Source of the DNA: Planctomycetota bacterium
GTDB taxonomy: Bacteria > Planctomycetota > Phycisphaerae > Sedimentisphaerales > SM23-30
DNA length: 14,398 bases
Assembly: GCA_022705365.1 (NCBI GenBank)
Contig: JAKJEP010000047.1
Span: forward strand, 1-14,398
Direction of reading: 5' to 3'
The translations under genes were made by a program, and so were the position numbers. The notes under the pieces are model-generated. The model was not told the DNA's origin. It saw nothing but the letters and a program-made list of their open reading frames with translations, and did not search any database. This document shows, piece by piece, positions 1-6,574 of this stretch (positions within the stretch are counted from its first letter, which is position 1; each line of letters opens with the position of its first letter).

Positions 1-643
1 CCCAGTCGACCAGGCCGCCCACCCAATGCGGGGCCACATCGCTGGCAAAGGCGGCCACGCGGCCCCTGCCATAGTCTCCCAGAACCAGCAGGGGAGCCGT
101 TTCTTTCTCGGTAAAATGATATTGGCCGCCGGTGCGACGCACCTGAAAGGGCCGCAGGGAAAGCAGGGTCCGGCTGTCTTCTTTGGCACGGAAAATATTA
201 TATCCGCCGACGCCCGTTACCTCTTCTTCGAACGGCAACCCCTCCAGAATCGGATGGTCCATATTTTTTTCAATCAGGCAAGGGCTGGAGCTGTTGACGC
301 GATCGTCGCCATCCTGCATAACTACCGGCAAAACCTCTTTAAGCGGCGTGTGGGTATATCCCCCGCCCAGGCCGGAAAACGATTCCCAGCCGCCGATCAT
401 AAGCAGGCCCAGGCCATTCTGTACTTTTTGGGCAAGAATCTGCAACTGGTCCCCCGTAAAGTTTCCTGCCGGATAATCGCTGAGAACGATGGCTCTATAG
501 TCGCGTGACAGCCAGCCGCTATCAAATTTTTCAGACGATGAAACATAATCAAAGCCGATCTGGTAATGGGTCATGACACCCGCCAGATAGCTGGCCGCTT
601 CCCGCAGGCCGGTATCGCCAAGGTACAGAACGGATTTACTCAT
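1..643 (-). CDS. GATase1_like (glutamine amidotransferase-like) protein, 3' end missing
   Basis: Reading leftward from ATG at 643, 214 codons stay open to the window edge, so the C-terminus is missing. The protein begins MSKSVLYLGDTGLREAASYL. It carries the pattern of the putative glutamine amidotransferase-like family (Pfam PF07090, from memory): an LSDYPAG strand (residues 54-60), LLMIGGWESFSG (80-91), TPLKEVLPV (99-107), DDRV (113-116), HPILEGLP (130-137) and GDYGRGRVAAFASDVAPHW (189-207). At the usual nucleophile-elbow position the sequence is IGGWES, with no cysteine, so glutaminase activity is unlikely and a ligand-binding or structural role is more probable. No signal peptide is seen, so it is probably cytoplasmic. 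A GAGGA ribosome binding site overlaps the stop of the upstream deacetylase gene 9 bp away, so the two are almost certainly cotranscribed. The family assignment is strong; the biochemical role is unknown. Confidence 0.85.
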   Translation of the reverse strand, partial: MSKSVLYLGDTGLREAASYLAGVMTHYQIGFDYVSSSEKFDSGWLSRDYRAIVLSDYPAGNFTGDQLQILAQKVQNGLGLLMIGGWESFSGLGGGYTHTPLKEVLPVVMQDGDDRVNSSSPCLIEKNMDHPILEGLPFEEEVTGVGGYNIFRAKEDSRTLLSLRPFQVRRTGGQYHFTEKETAPLLVLGDYGRGRVAAFASDVAPHWVGGLVDW

Positions 644-652
644 GTAGTTTCC

Positions 653-1516
653 TCAGCGGATATAATGGATGGACTGTTTGACTTCAAACTGGTTGCGGTA
701 CCGGACAGGCTGGTACAAGCTGAAGCGCAGGGCGCGCAGATATTCTTCCGGACCGGTTTTCCGGACAATATCGATCAAGGCCCCGATCTGTTTTTGCGAT
801 TGAAAGGCGGCAATTCCTTCCAGTTTCCTTTCCAGATAGGATAAGGGGGCACGCATCCGCAGTTTGGGGGGTTCCGGGAAATCGCAGTAAACTCCCATCT
901 CATGGACATAGGGAACTCTTTCGAGGGCCGGTCCCAATTCCGGCCAGATGTTGCCGGAGGCATGGAACAGACTAATCAGCAGTTCGGCATGGGAGATTTG
1001 GTGATCCGGATGCAGATCATTGGAGGTCGGCAGGAAACACTGGGTCGGCCGGATCTTCCGCAGGTAATAGGTAAAGGTGTTCTGTAAGCCGCTATACCCT
1101 TCAATCGCACAGATATCGGTGGGACCGGCCACCTTCCTACCGCAGGAGTTCACCAGCTGGCAGTCGGGGTAACCGACCCAGATGATATTCTCTTTCGGTA
1201 TCCCCAGACTCTGGTAGCAGGCATAGGCTTCCGCATAACGGATTTGCGAGATGGTATCCTTTTCTTCGGGACTGCAATACCCCATGCTGCCGTCGGTGAC
1301 AATCAGAATATAAATCTTTACTCCTTCCCGCTGCGCCAACTGCAAGAGCAACCCGCCGCCCAGCACCACATCGTCATCGTGCGGACTGATAAAGAGAAAA
1401 CATTCCTTATCTCCCTGCCAGTGCCGCGAAACGCTGGCCAGCGTGGTTCCCACCCGCCTTTCGTCGCCCACCAGCCGGACAAATTCAAATTCGCTTTCCA
1501 TGCCATTGCTTTCCAT
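653..1516 (-). CDS. PIG-L/LmbE-family zinc-dependent deacetylase
   Basis: A 287-aa protein of the PIG-L (LmbE) family, which removes N-acetyl groups from N-acetylglucosamine-type sugars and glycoconjugates using a zinc ion. The first metal and catalytic motif is FISPHDDDVVLGGG (residues 42-55, a PHDDD variant of the usual HPDD), followed by the family-typical TDGSMGY (74-80). The second metal motif is HPDHQ (169-173). Length and motif order suit the family. I chose ATG at 1516 over an open in-frame start at 1699: it has AAGGAAA at a good distance upstream, whereas the longer start would run 61 codons into the divergent AraC gene. No signal peptide is visible, so it is probably cytoplasmic. 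It is the first gene of an operon with the GATase1_like gene. Its exact substrate (sugar, mycothiol-like compound or other amide) cannot be read from the sequence. Confidence 0.9.
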   Translation of the reverse strand: MESNGMESEFEFVRLVGDERRVGTTLASVSRHWQGDKECFLFISPHDDDVVLGGGLLLQLAQREGVKIYILIVTDGSMGYCSPEEKDTISQIRYAEAYACYQSLGIPKENIIWVGYPDCQLVNSCGRKVAGPTDICAIEGYSGLQNTFTYYLRKIRPTQCFLPTSNDLHPDHQISHAELLISLFHASGNIWPELGPALERVPYVHEMGVYCDFPEPPKLRMRAPLSYLERKLEGIAAFQSQKQIGALIDIVRKTGPEEYLRALRFSLYQPVRYRNQFEVKQSIHYIR

Positions 1517-1560
1517 ATATTTCCTTTCTAATTTTTTTATTCTCATATACCGATTTTTAA

Positions 1561-1576
1561 CCGCCAATCTTGGTGG
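1561..1576. promoter_or_regulatory. imperfect palindrome between divergent deacetylase and AraC genes (candidate operator)
   Basis: CCGCCAATCTTGGTGG is a 16-bp imperfect palindrome (6 of 8 base pairs match). It lies 45 bp upstream of the deacetylase ATG and just upstream of the -35 box proposed for the AraC gene. Its position between divergent genes fits a regulator-binding site. AraC-family proteins more often bind direct repeats, so the AraC neighbour may not be the protein that binds it. Confidence 0.3.
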
Positions 1577-1585
1577 ATATTCTTC

Positions 1586-1614
1586 TTGACGTCCATAGAC
1601 AGAAGTGACAAAAT
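1586..1614 (+). promoter_or_regulatory. sigma70-type promoter for the AraC-family gene
   Basis: TTGACG (1586-1591) is followed after 17 bp by CAAAAT (1609-1614). The predicted transcription start is near 1621, about 23 bp before the first usable start codon (TTG 1644). The -35 matches 5 of 6 consensus bases and the -10 matches 4 of 6. Confidence 0.4.
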
Positions 1615-1643
1615 GATGGATAAAAGTAACATCGGAACTTGGG

Positions 1644-2552
1644 TTGGCAAACGCGGATATGCAAAAACATACCCCGAAAAAGGATGATCTCGGCAGCAAA
1701 TACCCCCAGGCCCTGGAAGGCAGTATTCAGCAGGGGAAATATTTTTTCTTCGAGACGGGGCCGGATTGCAACAAGGAACTGGCGATTGTTTTTGGCGGTT
1801 TTGAAATCTGTTCCCCGGATTTTGAGATCAAGCGCAGTACCTATCCGTATTACATCCTTGAATATGTCACCAAGGGCAAATGCTCTCTGGAAATCAACCA
1901 TGTCCGGTATCCATTGAAAAAAGGAACCCTGGGCGGTTTTACGCCGGGAGTATCCCATCATTATAAATGTGACCCCCAGCATCCGATGGAGCATATTTTT
2001 GTCGCCTTTATCGGCTCGGAGGCGGGGGAGTTGTTTCAAAAATGCTCGCTGGACAGCCGGGGAGTAATCGAGCTGGCCAATCCGGGGGAAACGTTTTTTC
2101 TGATGGAGCAGATTTTGAAAAAGGGGCTGGAAAAAACGGAATTTTCCCAGCCGCTCTGCTGCCATTATCTCCGCGCCCTGCTGCTGGAACAGGCCTGCCG
2201 GCTGGCATCCTCCGGTCCTTCCACTTCGCTGGCCATGGCCACGTACCGGGAGTGCAAACGATATATCGATGGCCATTTTTCCCGGCTCTACTCTCCCCGC
2301 CGGGTCGCCGATGCCTGCGGGATTAACGTCCGCTATCTGGCCCGGCTGTTCCGGCAGTTCGACGAGATAACGCCCCAGGAGTATATTATGCGCTTGAAGC
2401 TGAACAAGGCCGCCAGTTTACTGCTGACCTCCAGCCGGCCGGTGCATGAAGTCGCCGCCCAGGTTGGTTTCGAGGATCCGTATCATTTTTCGCGGAATTT
2501 TAAAAAATTCCACGGACTTTCCCCTAGAAATTACCGCCTGGCACATATATAA
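1644..2552 (+). CDS. AraC-family transcriptional regulator
   Basis: A 302-aa one-component regulator. Residues about 40-125 form an AraC-type cupin/sensor domain (for example YILEYVTKGKCSLEI, then a GGFTPGVSHHY turn). Residues about 205-302 are the double helix-turn-helix DNA-binding domain: helix pair one spans about 218-239 (RRVADACGINVRYLARLF), and helix pair two about 266-287 (PVHEVAAQVGFEDPYHFSRN) leads into the family signature FKKFHGLSPRNYR. The start is uncertain between TTG 1644 and ATG 1659, since neither has a clear Shine-Dalgarno sequence and both keep all domains. It is transcribed away from the deacetylase operon with a shared upstream region, so the likely target is that operon, in response to a sugar-like ligand. 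The family call is secure; ligand and targets are inferred from position. Confidence 0.93.
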   Translation: MANADMQKHTPKKDDLGSKYPQALEGSIQQGKYFFFETGPDCNKELAIVFGGFEICSPDFEIKRSTYPYYILEYVTKGKCSLEINHVRYPLKKGTLGGFTPGVSHHYKCDPQHPMEHIFVAFIGSEAGELFQKCSLDSRGVIELANPGETFFLMEQILKKGLEKTEFSQPLCCHYLRALLLEQACRLASSGPSTSLAMATYRECKRYIDGHFSRLYSPRRVADACGINVRYLARLFRQFDEITPQEYIMRLKLNKAASLLLTSSRPVHEVAAQVGFEDPYHFSRNFKKFHGLSPRNYRLAHI

Positions 2553-2621
2553 CTCTTTTAAATTTAGTAACTTAATTGCCAACACAGTTTTTGAAAGATA
2601 GATTTTTATAATAGATTAACC

Positions 2622-2650
2622 TTGACAAATATCCTAACTAATAGTATAGT
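2622..2650 (+). promoter_or_regulatory. near-consensus sigma70 promoter of the toxin-antitoxin operon
   Basis: TTGACA (2622-2627, perfect) is followed after 17 bp by TATAGT (2645-2650, 5 of 6). The predicted transcription start falls around 2656-2658, only 2-4 bases before the toxin ATG at 2660. That leaves no room for a Shine-Dalgarno sequence and implies a leaderless or near-leaderless mRNA. Confidence 0.7.
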
Positions 2651-2656
2651 TATACT
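2643..2656. promoter_or_regulatory. palindromic operator over the -10 box of the toxin-antitoxin promoter
   Basis: AGTATA-GT-TATACT is a perfect inverted repeat (6-bp arms, 2-bp centre) covering the -10 hexamer and the predicted start region. Antitoxins of this kind usually repress their own operon by binding such a site. Autorepression is therefore a well-supported inference, though no binding is shown. Confidence 0.65.
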
Positions 2657-2659
2657 GGC

Positions 2660-3037
2660 ATGATAACAAAACAAGACGTAAGAGAGTTTATTGAATCGCC
2701 TGGATTTACTCAGCTTGTCAGGACTGGGAAAATCAGTGATACGACTTTGAAACAACTGCAAATAGATATAATAAACGGTTACGGTGAAATAATACCCGAA
2801 ACCGGCGGCTATCAGAAAATTCGTTGTGGCGGAGAAGGACGCGGCAAGCGTGGTGGATGGCGAGTCGTATTTGCTGACTACCCGGCATATCAGGTATCCG
2901 TAATTGTGTTTGCCTACCCAAAAAATACCAAAGAAAACCTGACACGCATAGAGCAACAGCAGTTGAAGAAAACAAAACAATCGCTGGACAGAGAGGTAAG
3001 GGATCGTTATGAAAGTAAAAATAAAACCGAAAAATAG
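2660..3037 (+). CDS. RelE/HigB-2-like toxin of a type II toxin-antitoxin system
   Basis: A 125-aa protein that looks like the HigB-2/RelE toxins (Pfam PF06296 by pattern), which cut mRNA at the ribosome. The typical core is present: GEIIPETGGYQKIR (residues 42-55), the basic loop GRGKRGGWRVVF (60-71) and VFAYPKNTKENL (83-94), where family members commonly have an LYAKNEQEDLT-like segment. The C-terminal tail (about 95-125) is strongly charged and slightly longer than usual. ATG 2660 is the only Met in the N-terminal half. It has no Shine-Dalgarno sequence and sits 10 bases after the -10 box. The antitoxin gene downstream overlaps it by 29 bp in another frame, so this is the toxin-first order of HigBA. 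Surrounding base composition is visibly more AT-rich than the flanks, consistent with acquisition as a unit. Confidence 0.85.
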   Translation: MITKQDVREFIESPGFTQLVRTGKISDTTLKQLQIDIINGYGEIIPETGGYQKIRCGGEGRGKRGGWRVVFADYPAYQVSVIVFAYPKNTKENLTRIEQQQLKKTKQSLDREVRDRYESKNKTEK

Positions 3038-3356
3038 TAAAAACGAGTTTTTTGATGGAATTCTCACCGGCACAAAGGATGTGATTGCCGGTCTGCGTGG
3101 CCAAAGAAAACTGACTTGCAGAAAGGTAACACTGCCTTCTCCGCCAACGCCAATGTCCGCGGGGGTAGTTATCAATTTACGTAAGAAATTCAATGTATCT
3201 CAGCGGCTATTTGCTGCTATGCTTAATGTTTCGATCAAAACCATTCAATCATGGGAACAGGGACTATCAGAGCCGACCAGCTCTACGTTACGGCTGTTAG
3301 AAATCATGCAGAAACACCCGGACATTGTCAAAAAAGATTTTATGGGAGTCGCTTAA
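3009..3356 (+). CDS. HigA-like XRE-family antitoxin
   Basis: A 115-aa partner of the toxin. Residues about 52-103 form an XRE/Cro-type helix-turn-helix: VINLRKKFNVSQRLFAAML, then NVSIKTIQSWEQGLSEPTSS with the family-typical SWEQG turn, followed by a LLEIMQKHP helix. The N-terminal 50 residues are basic and proline-containing, and probably form the toxin-wrapping part. ATG 3009 lies inside the toxin gene (29-bp overlap) and follows AAGGGA at good spacing. The antitoxin thus has a ribosome binding site while the toxin has none, which could favour antitoxin synthesis. It is expected to neutralise the toxin and to repress the operon through the palindrome at 2643-2656. Confidence 0.87.
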   Translation: MKVKIKPKNSKNEFFDGILTGTKDVIAGLRGQRKLTCRKVTLPSPPTPMSAGVVINLRKKFNVSQRLFAAMLNVSIKTIQSWEQGLSEPTSSTLRLLEIMQKHPDIVKKDFMGVA

Positions 3357-3400
3357 TTGTAGAATACTCGGAACCGCTAAAAATATAAAGAAATTATAGT

Positions 3401-4363
3401 GTGGAAACAATCGTGGATGGTAAAACCCTGAATGAGCTGGTCTGGAGTTTTCGGGCTTCCCGGCTTTTGCAGGTGGTGATCAAGCTGGAGATATTTACCC
3501 TGCTGGCGAAGAAGCCGCTGCCCCTGGAAGAAATTGCCCGGCATTGCGATACCAAACCGGATATGACGGAAAAGGCACTCATTGCCTGTACCGCGCTGGG
3601 GCTTTTGGAGAAGCAGGGAAAGGTGTATCGGAATTCCGCTTTTTCCGATACGTATCTGGTCCGCGGCCGGGAACTGTTTCAGGGGGATATTATCGCCCAT
3701 TCCGAATCGACCTGGAATTTCTGGAATACGCTGGAGGAGGAGCTGCGCCGGGAAAAAGCCCCCGCGGCTTCCGCCCGGCAGCAGCATCGCAATTTTATTC
3801 TGGGCATGAAAAATATCGCCCAATCCGGCCGGCTGGGGCTGATTCTGGATAAAATCGACCTCTCCTCCCGCCGGCAGTTGTTCGATCTGGGGGGCGGTCC
3901 CGGCTCCTACTCCATCGCCTTTTGCCGCCAATTCCACCGGCTGAAAGCCATCCTCTTTGACCTGCCGGAAACCATCGCCATCGCCAAAGAGAACATTACG
4001 GAAAATGGCATGGAAGACCGGATCACTTTACGGGCAGGAAACTGGGATACGGATGACTTTGGCCGGGGCCACGATGTATTTCTGGCCTCCAATGTAATGC
4101 ACGGGCCGGCCAGCGGGGCGGAGGGGAAACTGGCCAAGGCCTGGAAATCCATGACCGCAGGCGGCCTGCTGCTGATCCAGGAATTTTTGCTCAACGACGA
4201 AAAAACCGGCCCGCTGATCCCCGCCTTATTCAACATCATGGTCGGGGCCTTTTCTCAATCCGAACTTTTTACCGTCATCCGTCAGGCCGGCTTTGTTAAT
4301 CCGCAAAGTATCGCCGTATCCGAAGACCATAGCGCCGCGTGGATTACCGCGGAAAAACCATAA
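3401..4363 (+). CDS. SAM-dependent O-methyltransferase (Methyltransf_2 type)
   Basis: A 320-aa class I methyltransferase. Residues about 10-95 form a winged-helix dimerisation domain (RASRLLQVVIKLEIFTLLAK, then LEEIARHCDTKPDMTEKAL and LGLLEKQGKVYRNS), and residues about 140-318 the SAM-binding Rossmann domain. Motif I is QLFDLGGGPGSYSI (159-172), with DLPETI (187-192), GNWDTDD (213-219) and HDVFLASNVMHG (224-235). This is the architecture of small-molecule O-methyltransferases acting on phenolic, polyketide or similar acceptors. The substrate is unknown. GTG 3401 is the only possible start in frame: an in-frame stop lies 12 bp upstream and the next Met (residue 55) would remove the dimerisation domain. 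The Shine-Dalgarno sequence is poor. Only 44 bp separate it from the antitoxin and no clear promoter is seen there, so some transcription may read through from the toxin-antitoxin operon. An ABC ATPase gene follows after 18 bp. Confidence 0.88.
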   Translation: METIVDGKTLNELVWSFRASRLLQVVIKLEIFTLLAKKPLPLEEIARHCDTKPDMTEKALIACTALGLLEKQGKVYRNSAFSDTYLVRGRELFQGDIIAHSESTWNFWNTLEEELRREKAPAASARQQHRNFILGMKNIAQSGRLGLILDKIDLSSRRQLFDLGGGPGSYSIAFCRQFHRLKAILFDLPETIAIAKENITENGMEDRITLRAGNWDTDDFGRGHDVFLASNVMHGPASGAEGKLAKAWKSMTAGGLLLIQEFLLNDEKTGPLIPALFNIMVGAFSQSELFTVIRQAGFVNPQSIAVSEDHSAAWITAEKP

Positions 4364-4381
4364 ACCGGGAGACTTTCACCC

Positions 4382-5189
4382 ATGACATCCGAGGCCATCC
4401 ACTTAGCGAATGTATCCCTGACCGTCGAGGGCAGATGTCTGCTTCGGGATATTAATCTTTCGGTGCAGCAGGGGCAATGCTGCGCCGTCATCGGCCCCAA
4501 CGGCGCCGGCAAGTCGTCTCTGATTGCCATCATCACCGGGTATCTCTGGCCGACCCAGGGCACCGTGCGGGTTTTGGGGCATACGTTCGGGCAGGTGGAG
4601 CTGGGGCAGGTCCGCGAAAAAATCGGGCTGATCGCCCCGTCCCGTGTCCCTGAATTTGAAAGCGAAATGGCCGTCCGGACCCTGGTAGCCACGGGCTTGT
4701 TCGGCACCATCGTACTGCCCGAATACAAAACGGTTCCTCCCGCCGGCTGGCAGCGCGTGGACCGGGAAATCGCCGCCTTAAACCTTGCGGACAAATCGTT
4801 CCAGCCGTTTGGAAAATTATCGACCGGGGAACAGATGCGGGTCCTGATCGCCCGGGCCATGGTTTCCCAGCCGAGCCTGATGATTCTCGACGAACCGACC
4901 GCCGGCCTCGATATGGGCGCCCGGGTCGGCATCCTTCACGCGCTGGAAAAACTACTGACTCGCCCCCACCCCGCCGGCCCTGCTGGTTGTTTCCCATCAT
5001 CTGGATGAGCTTCCCTATCCCATTGACCACATTCTTCTCCTGAAAAACGGCGCCATGGTAGCCCAGGGCAGCCCGGCGGAAACCCTGACCTCCCATCGGT
5101 TATCCGAAACCTTCGATTGCCAGGTAGAGATTATTCGGCTGGACGGCCGCTTTTATGCCCGCGCCCTGCCGCCGGAGTGGAAGATATAA
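4382..5189 (+). CDS. ABC ATPase, COG1119 (ModF/PhrA)-like, with an apparent one-base frameshift
   Basis: The opening frame gives Walker A GPNGAGKS (residues 38-45), signature LSTGEQ (146-151), Walker B LMILDEP (166-172) and D-loop GLD (175-177), then hits TGA at 5006-5008 after 208 aa. From about 4968 the next frame continues the domain without a break: PALLVVSHHLDEL with the switch histidine, LLLKNGAMVAQGSPAE and a typical C-terminus ending at TAA 5187-5189. Removing one C from the C5 run at 4963-4967 gives a normal 268-aa protein (TRPTPPALLVVSHH). So this is either a real frameshift mutation, a sequencing or assembly error in a C run, or less likely a +1 slip on CCC-C. The LSTGEQxRVLIARA signature and C-terminal tail resemble COG1119 soluble ATPases. 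The usual Q-loop glutamine is not obvious (LIAPSR). No permease gene adjoins it. The Shine-Dalgarno sequence is GGGAGA. It is cotranscribed with the methyltransferase. Confidence 0.8.
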
Positions 5190-5194
5190 AATTG

Positions 5195-5704
5195 TCACCA
5201 GTGGTTATAGCGCACCTTCGAGCGGTCGAAGCGGTTTCTCGTCTTTTTTTCCTCCGCCGGATACCCTACCGCGATCAGGGTTATAGGAAGAACCAGCTCC
5301 GGCAATCCGATGAGTTGGCTGATCGCTTCGATCCGCTCCTGCCGGGGATAGATCCCCAGCCACACCGCTCCCAGCCCCAGGGCATGGGCCGCCAGCAGAA
5401 TATTTTCCGTGGCGGCCGAGCAATTCTGCGATAAGAAGCCGTCGATCGGCTCCGCCTCCCGGTCCCCGCACACCAGAATCGCCAGCGGCGCTTCCGGCAG
5501 CATGGCCGCATACGGATGAAACCCGGCAATCGCATCCAGAATCGGACGCTCGTTGATGACCAGAAAATACCAGGGCTTCATATTCCTGGCTGTGGGCGCA
5601 CTCATCCCCGCCTCCAGCAACTGGTGCACCACTTCCTCCGGAATCGCCCGGTCCTGGTATTTCCGGATACTGCGCCGCGATAAAATGGCTTCCAGGGCTT
5701 CCAT
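5195..5704 (-). CDS. small nitroreductase-family FMN oxidoreductase
   Basis: A 169-aa protein of the nitroreductase family (PF00881 pattern), flavin enzymes that reduce nitro compounds, quinones or related substrates with NAD(P)H. FMN-contact motifs are seen: SRRSIRKYQ (residues 9-17), MSAPTARNMKPWYFLVI (34-50) and the C-terminal GLGAVWLGIYP (110-120). The length fits the short single-domain subgroup. ATG 5704 was chosen because GGAGGT (5712-5717) lies 7 bases before it; the alternatives GTG 5713 and ATG 5710 would overlap or abut that site. Its stop lies only 5 bp from the end of the converging ABC gene. It sits 34 bp downstream of the cyclophilin gene on the same strand and probably shares its transcript. 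The substrate cannot be told. Confidence 0.9.
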   Translation of the reverse strand: MEALEAILSRRSIRKYQDRAIPEEVVHQLLEAGMSAPTARNMKPWYFLVINERPILDAIAGFHPYAAMLPEAPLAILVCGDREAEPIDGFLSQNCSAATENILLAAHALGLGAVWLGIYPRQERIEAISQLIGLPELVLPITLIAVGYPAEEKKTRNRFDRSKVRYNHW

Positions 5705-5738
5705 AACCATCACCTCCGCAAAATAGGGAATTCTTCCT

Positions 5739-6410
5739 TTATTCGGAAAGCATTTTTGCCGACTGAATCAGGACCGGCTCGACGGGCACATCGCCATGCG
5801 GGCCATGATTGCCCGTCTTTACCTTCGCAATCGCGTCCACCGCTTCCATACCCTTGATGACCTTGCCGAACACCGCATAGCCGGGATTGCCCGGGGCATA
5901 ATTCAGAAAATCGTTATTCTTGAGGTTGATAAAAAACTGGCAGGTGGCGCTGTTGGGATTGTTCGTCCGGGCCATGGCAATCGTCCCGCGGTCATTCTTT
6001 AGTCCATTTGCGGCTTCATTGACAATCGGCTTGCCGCTGCTTTTCTGCTGCATCTTTGGGGTAAATCCGCCGCCCTGAATCATGAAATCCGGTATCACCC
6101 GGTGAAAAATCGTCTCGCCTTGGCCGTCTTTCCCATCGAAAAAACCGGCCTTGACATACTGCACAAAATTCGCCGCCGTCACCGGGGCCGCCTGGCCGTC
6201 CAGTTCAATCACGATTTCCCCCATTGTGGTCTCCAAGGCCACCTGCGGTTTAGAATTTGCTTTGTCCGTTTTCACTGCTTGCTCCTGTATGGGTTTGACA
6301 ATATCCTGGTTATCTACTACGTTTTTTCCCTTGTAACAGCCGATCAGCCCTGTTGCACCCAGCAGACAGCAAAGCAGGATGGCCTTTTTGATTCCATATT
6401 TCTTACTCAT
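5739..6410 (-). CDS. cyclophilin-type peptidyl-prolyl cis-trans isomerase, lipoprotein
   Basis: A 223-aa cyclophilin that catalyses cis-trans isomerisation of peptide bonds before proline, here probably as an envelope folding factor. The N-terminus is a lipoprotein signal: basic start MSKKYGIKK, hydrophobic stretch, and lipobox LIGC with the acylated cysteine at residue 25. A polar linker (26-55) follows, then the cyclophilin domain (56-223). It contains FHRVIPDFMIQGG (102-114, with the catalytic Arg and substrate-pocket residues), QFFINLKNN (158-166), YAVFGKVIKGMEAVD (178-192) and the bacterial-type short loops. The tryptophan that makes eukaryotic cyclophilins bind cyclosporin is not present, as is usual in bacteria. 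The start has CGGAGAAA upstream at good spacing. It is first in a probable two-gene operon with the nitroreductase and is divergent from the GH78 operon. Confidence 0.95.
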   Translation of the reverse strand: MSKKYGIKKAILLCCLLGATGLIGCYKGKNVVDNQDIVKPIQEQAVKTDKANSKPQVALETTMGEIVIELDGQAAPVTAANFVQYVKAGFFDGKDGQGETIFHRVIPDFMIQGGGFTPKMQQKSSGKPIVNEAANGLKNDRGTIAMARTNNPNSATCQFFINLKNNDFLNYAPGNPGYAVFGKVIKGMEAVDAIAKVKTGNHGPHGDVPVEPVLIQSAKMLSE

Positions 6411-6439
6411 ACCATTTTCTCCGGATTACACTTTTCCGC

Positions 6440-6467
6440 CTTATACCAATTTTTTTCTCAAAATCAA
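6440..6467 (-). promoter_or_regulatory. candidate promoter for the cyclophilin-nitroreductase operon
   Basis: On the minus strand TTGATT (6467-6462) is followed after 16 bp by TATAAG (6445-6440). The predicted transcript starts near 6433, about 23 bp before ATG 6410. The hexamers match 4 of 6 and 5 of 6 consensus bases. Confidence 0.45.
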
Positions 6468-6494
6468 TCCCCGGCTGCGAAAAATGGAAATATT

Positions 6495-6523
6495 TTGACG
6501 AATCCGGCAAAAGCGGGTATAGT
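6495..6523 (+). promoter_or_regulatory. sigma70-type promoter of the GH78 operon
   Basis: TTGACG (6495-6500) is followed after exactly 17 bp by TATAGT (6518-6523). The predicted start is near 6530, which leaves a leader of about 45 bases with AAGGAG at 6564-6569 ahead of the GTG start. It is divergent from the candidate cyclophilin promoter 28 bp away, so the two could interfere or be co-regulated. Confidence 0.65.
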
Positions 6524-6574
6524 TTCTCCCACTTCTTTCTGATGGAACGTATCTACGAAAAGTAAGGAGCTTTT

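Noticed and set aside
653..1699. Longer 348-aa start for the deacetylase at 1699
   Set aside because: The extra 61 codons overlap the divergent AraC gene and its promoter, and ATG 1516 has a good ribosome binding site.
1557..2276. 239-codon minus-strand reading frame opposite the AraC gene
   Set aside because: It lies almost entirely antisense to a clearly recognisable AraC-family regulator, and its translation shows no family motif.
2606..3193. 195-codon minus-strand frame opposite the toxin-antitoxin genes
   Set aside because: The plus strand holds two recognisable proteins with promoter, operator and overlap. The minus frame is hydrophobic by composition only.
5001..5200. Terminator between the converging ABC and nitroreductase genes
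   Set aside because: Only a very short imperfect symmetry (ACCAGTGGT) is present near 5197-5205, with no T-run.
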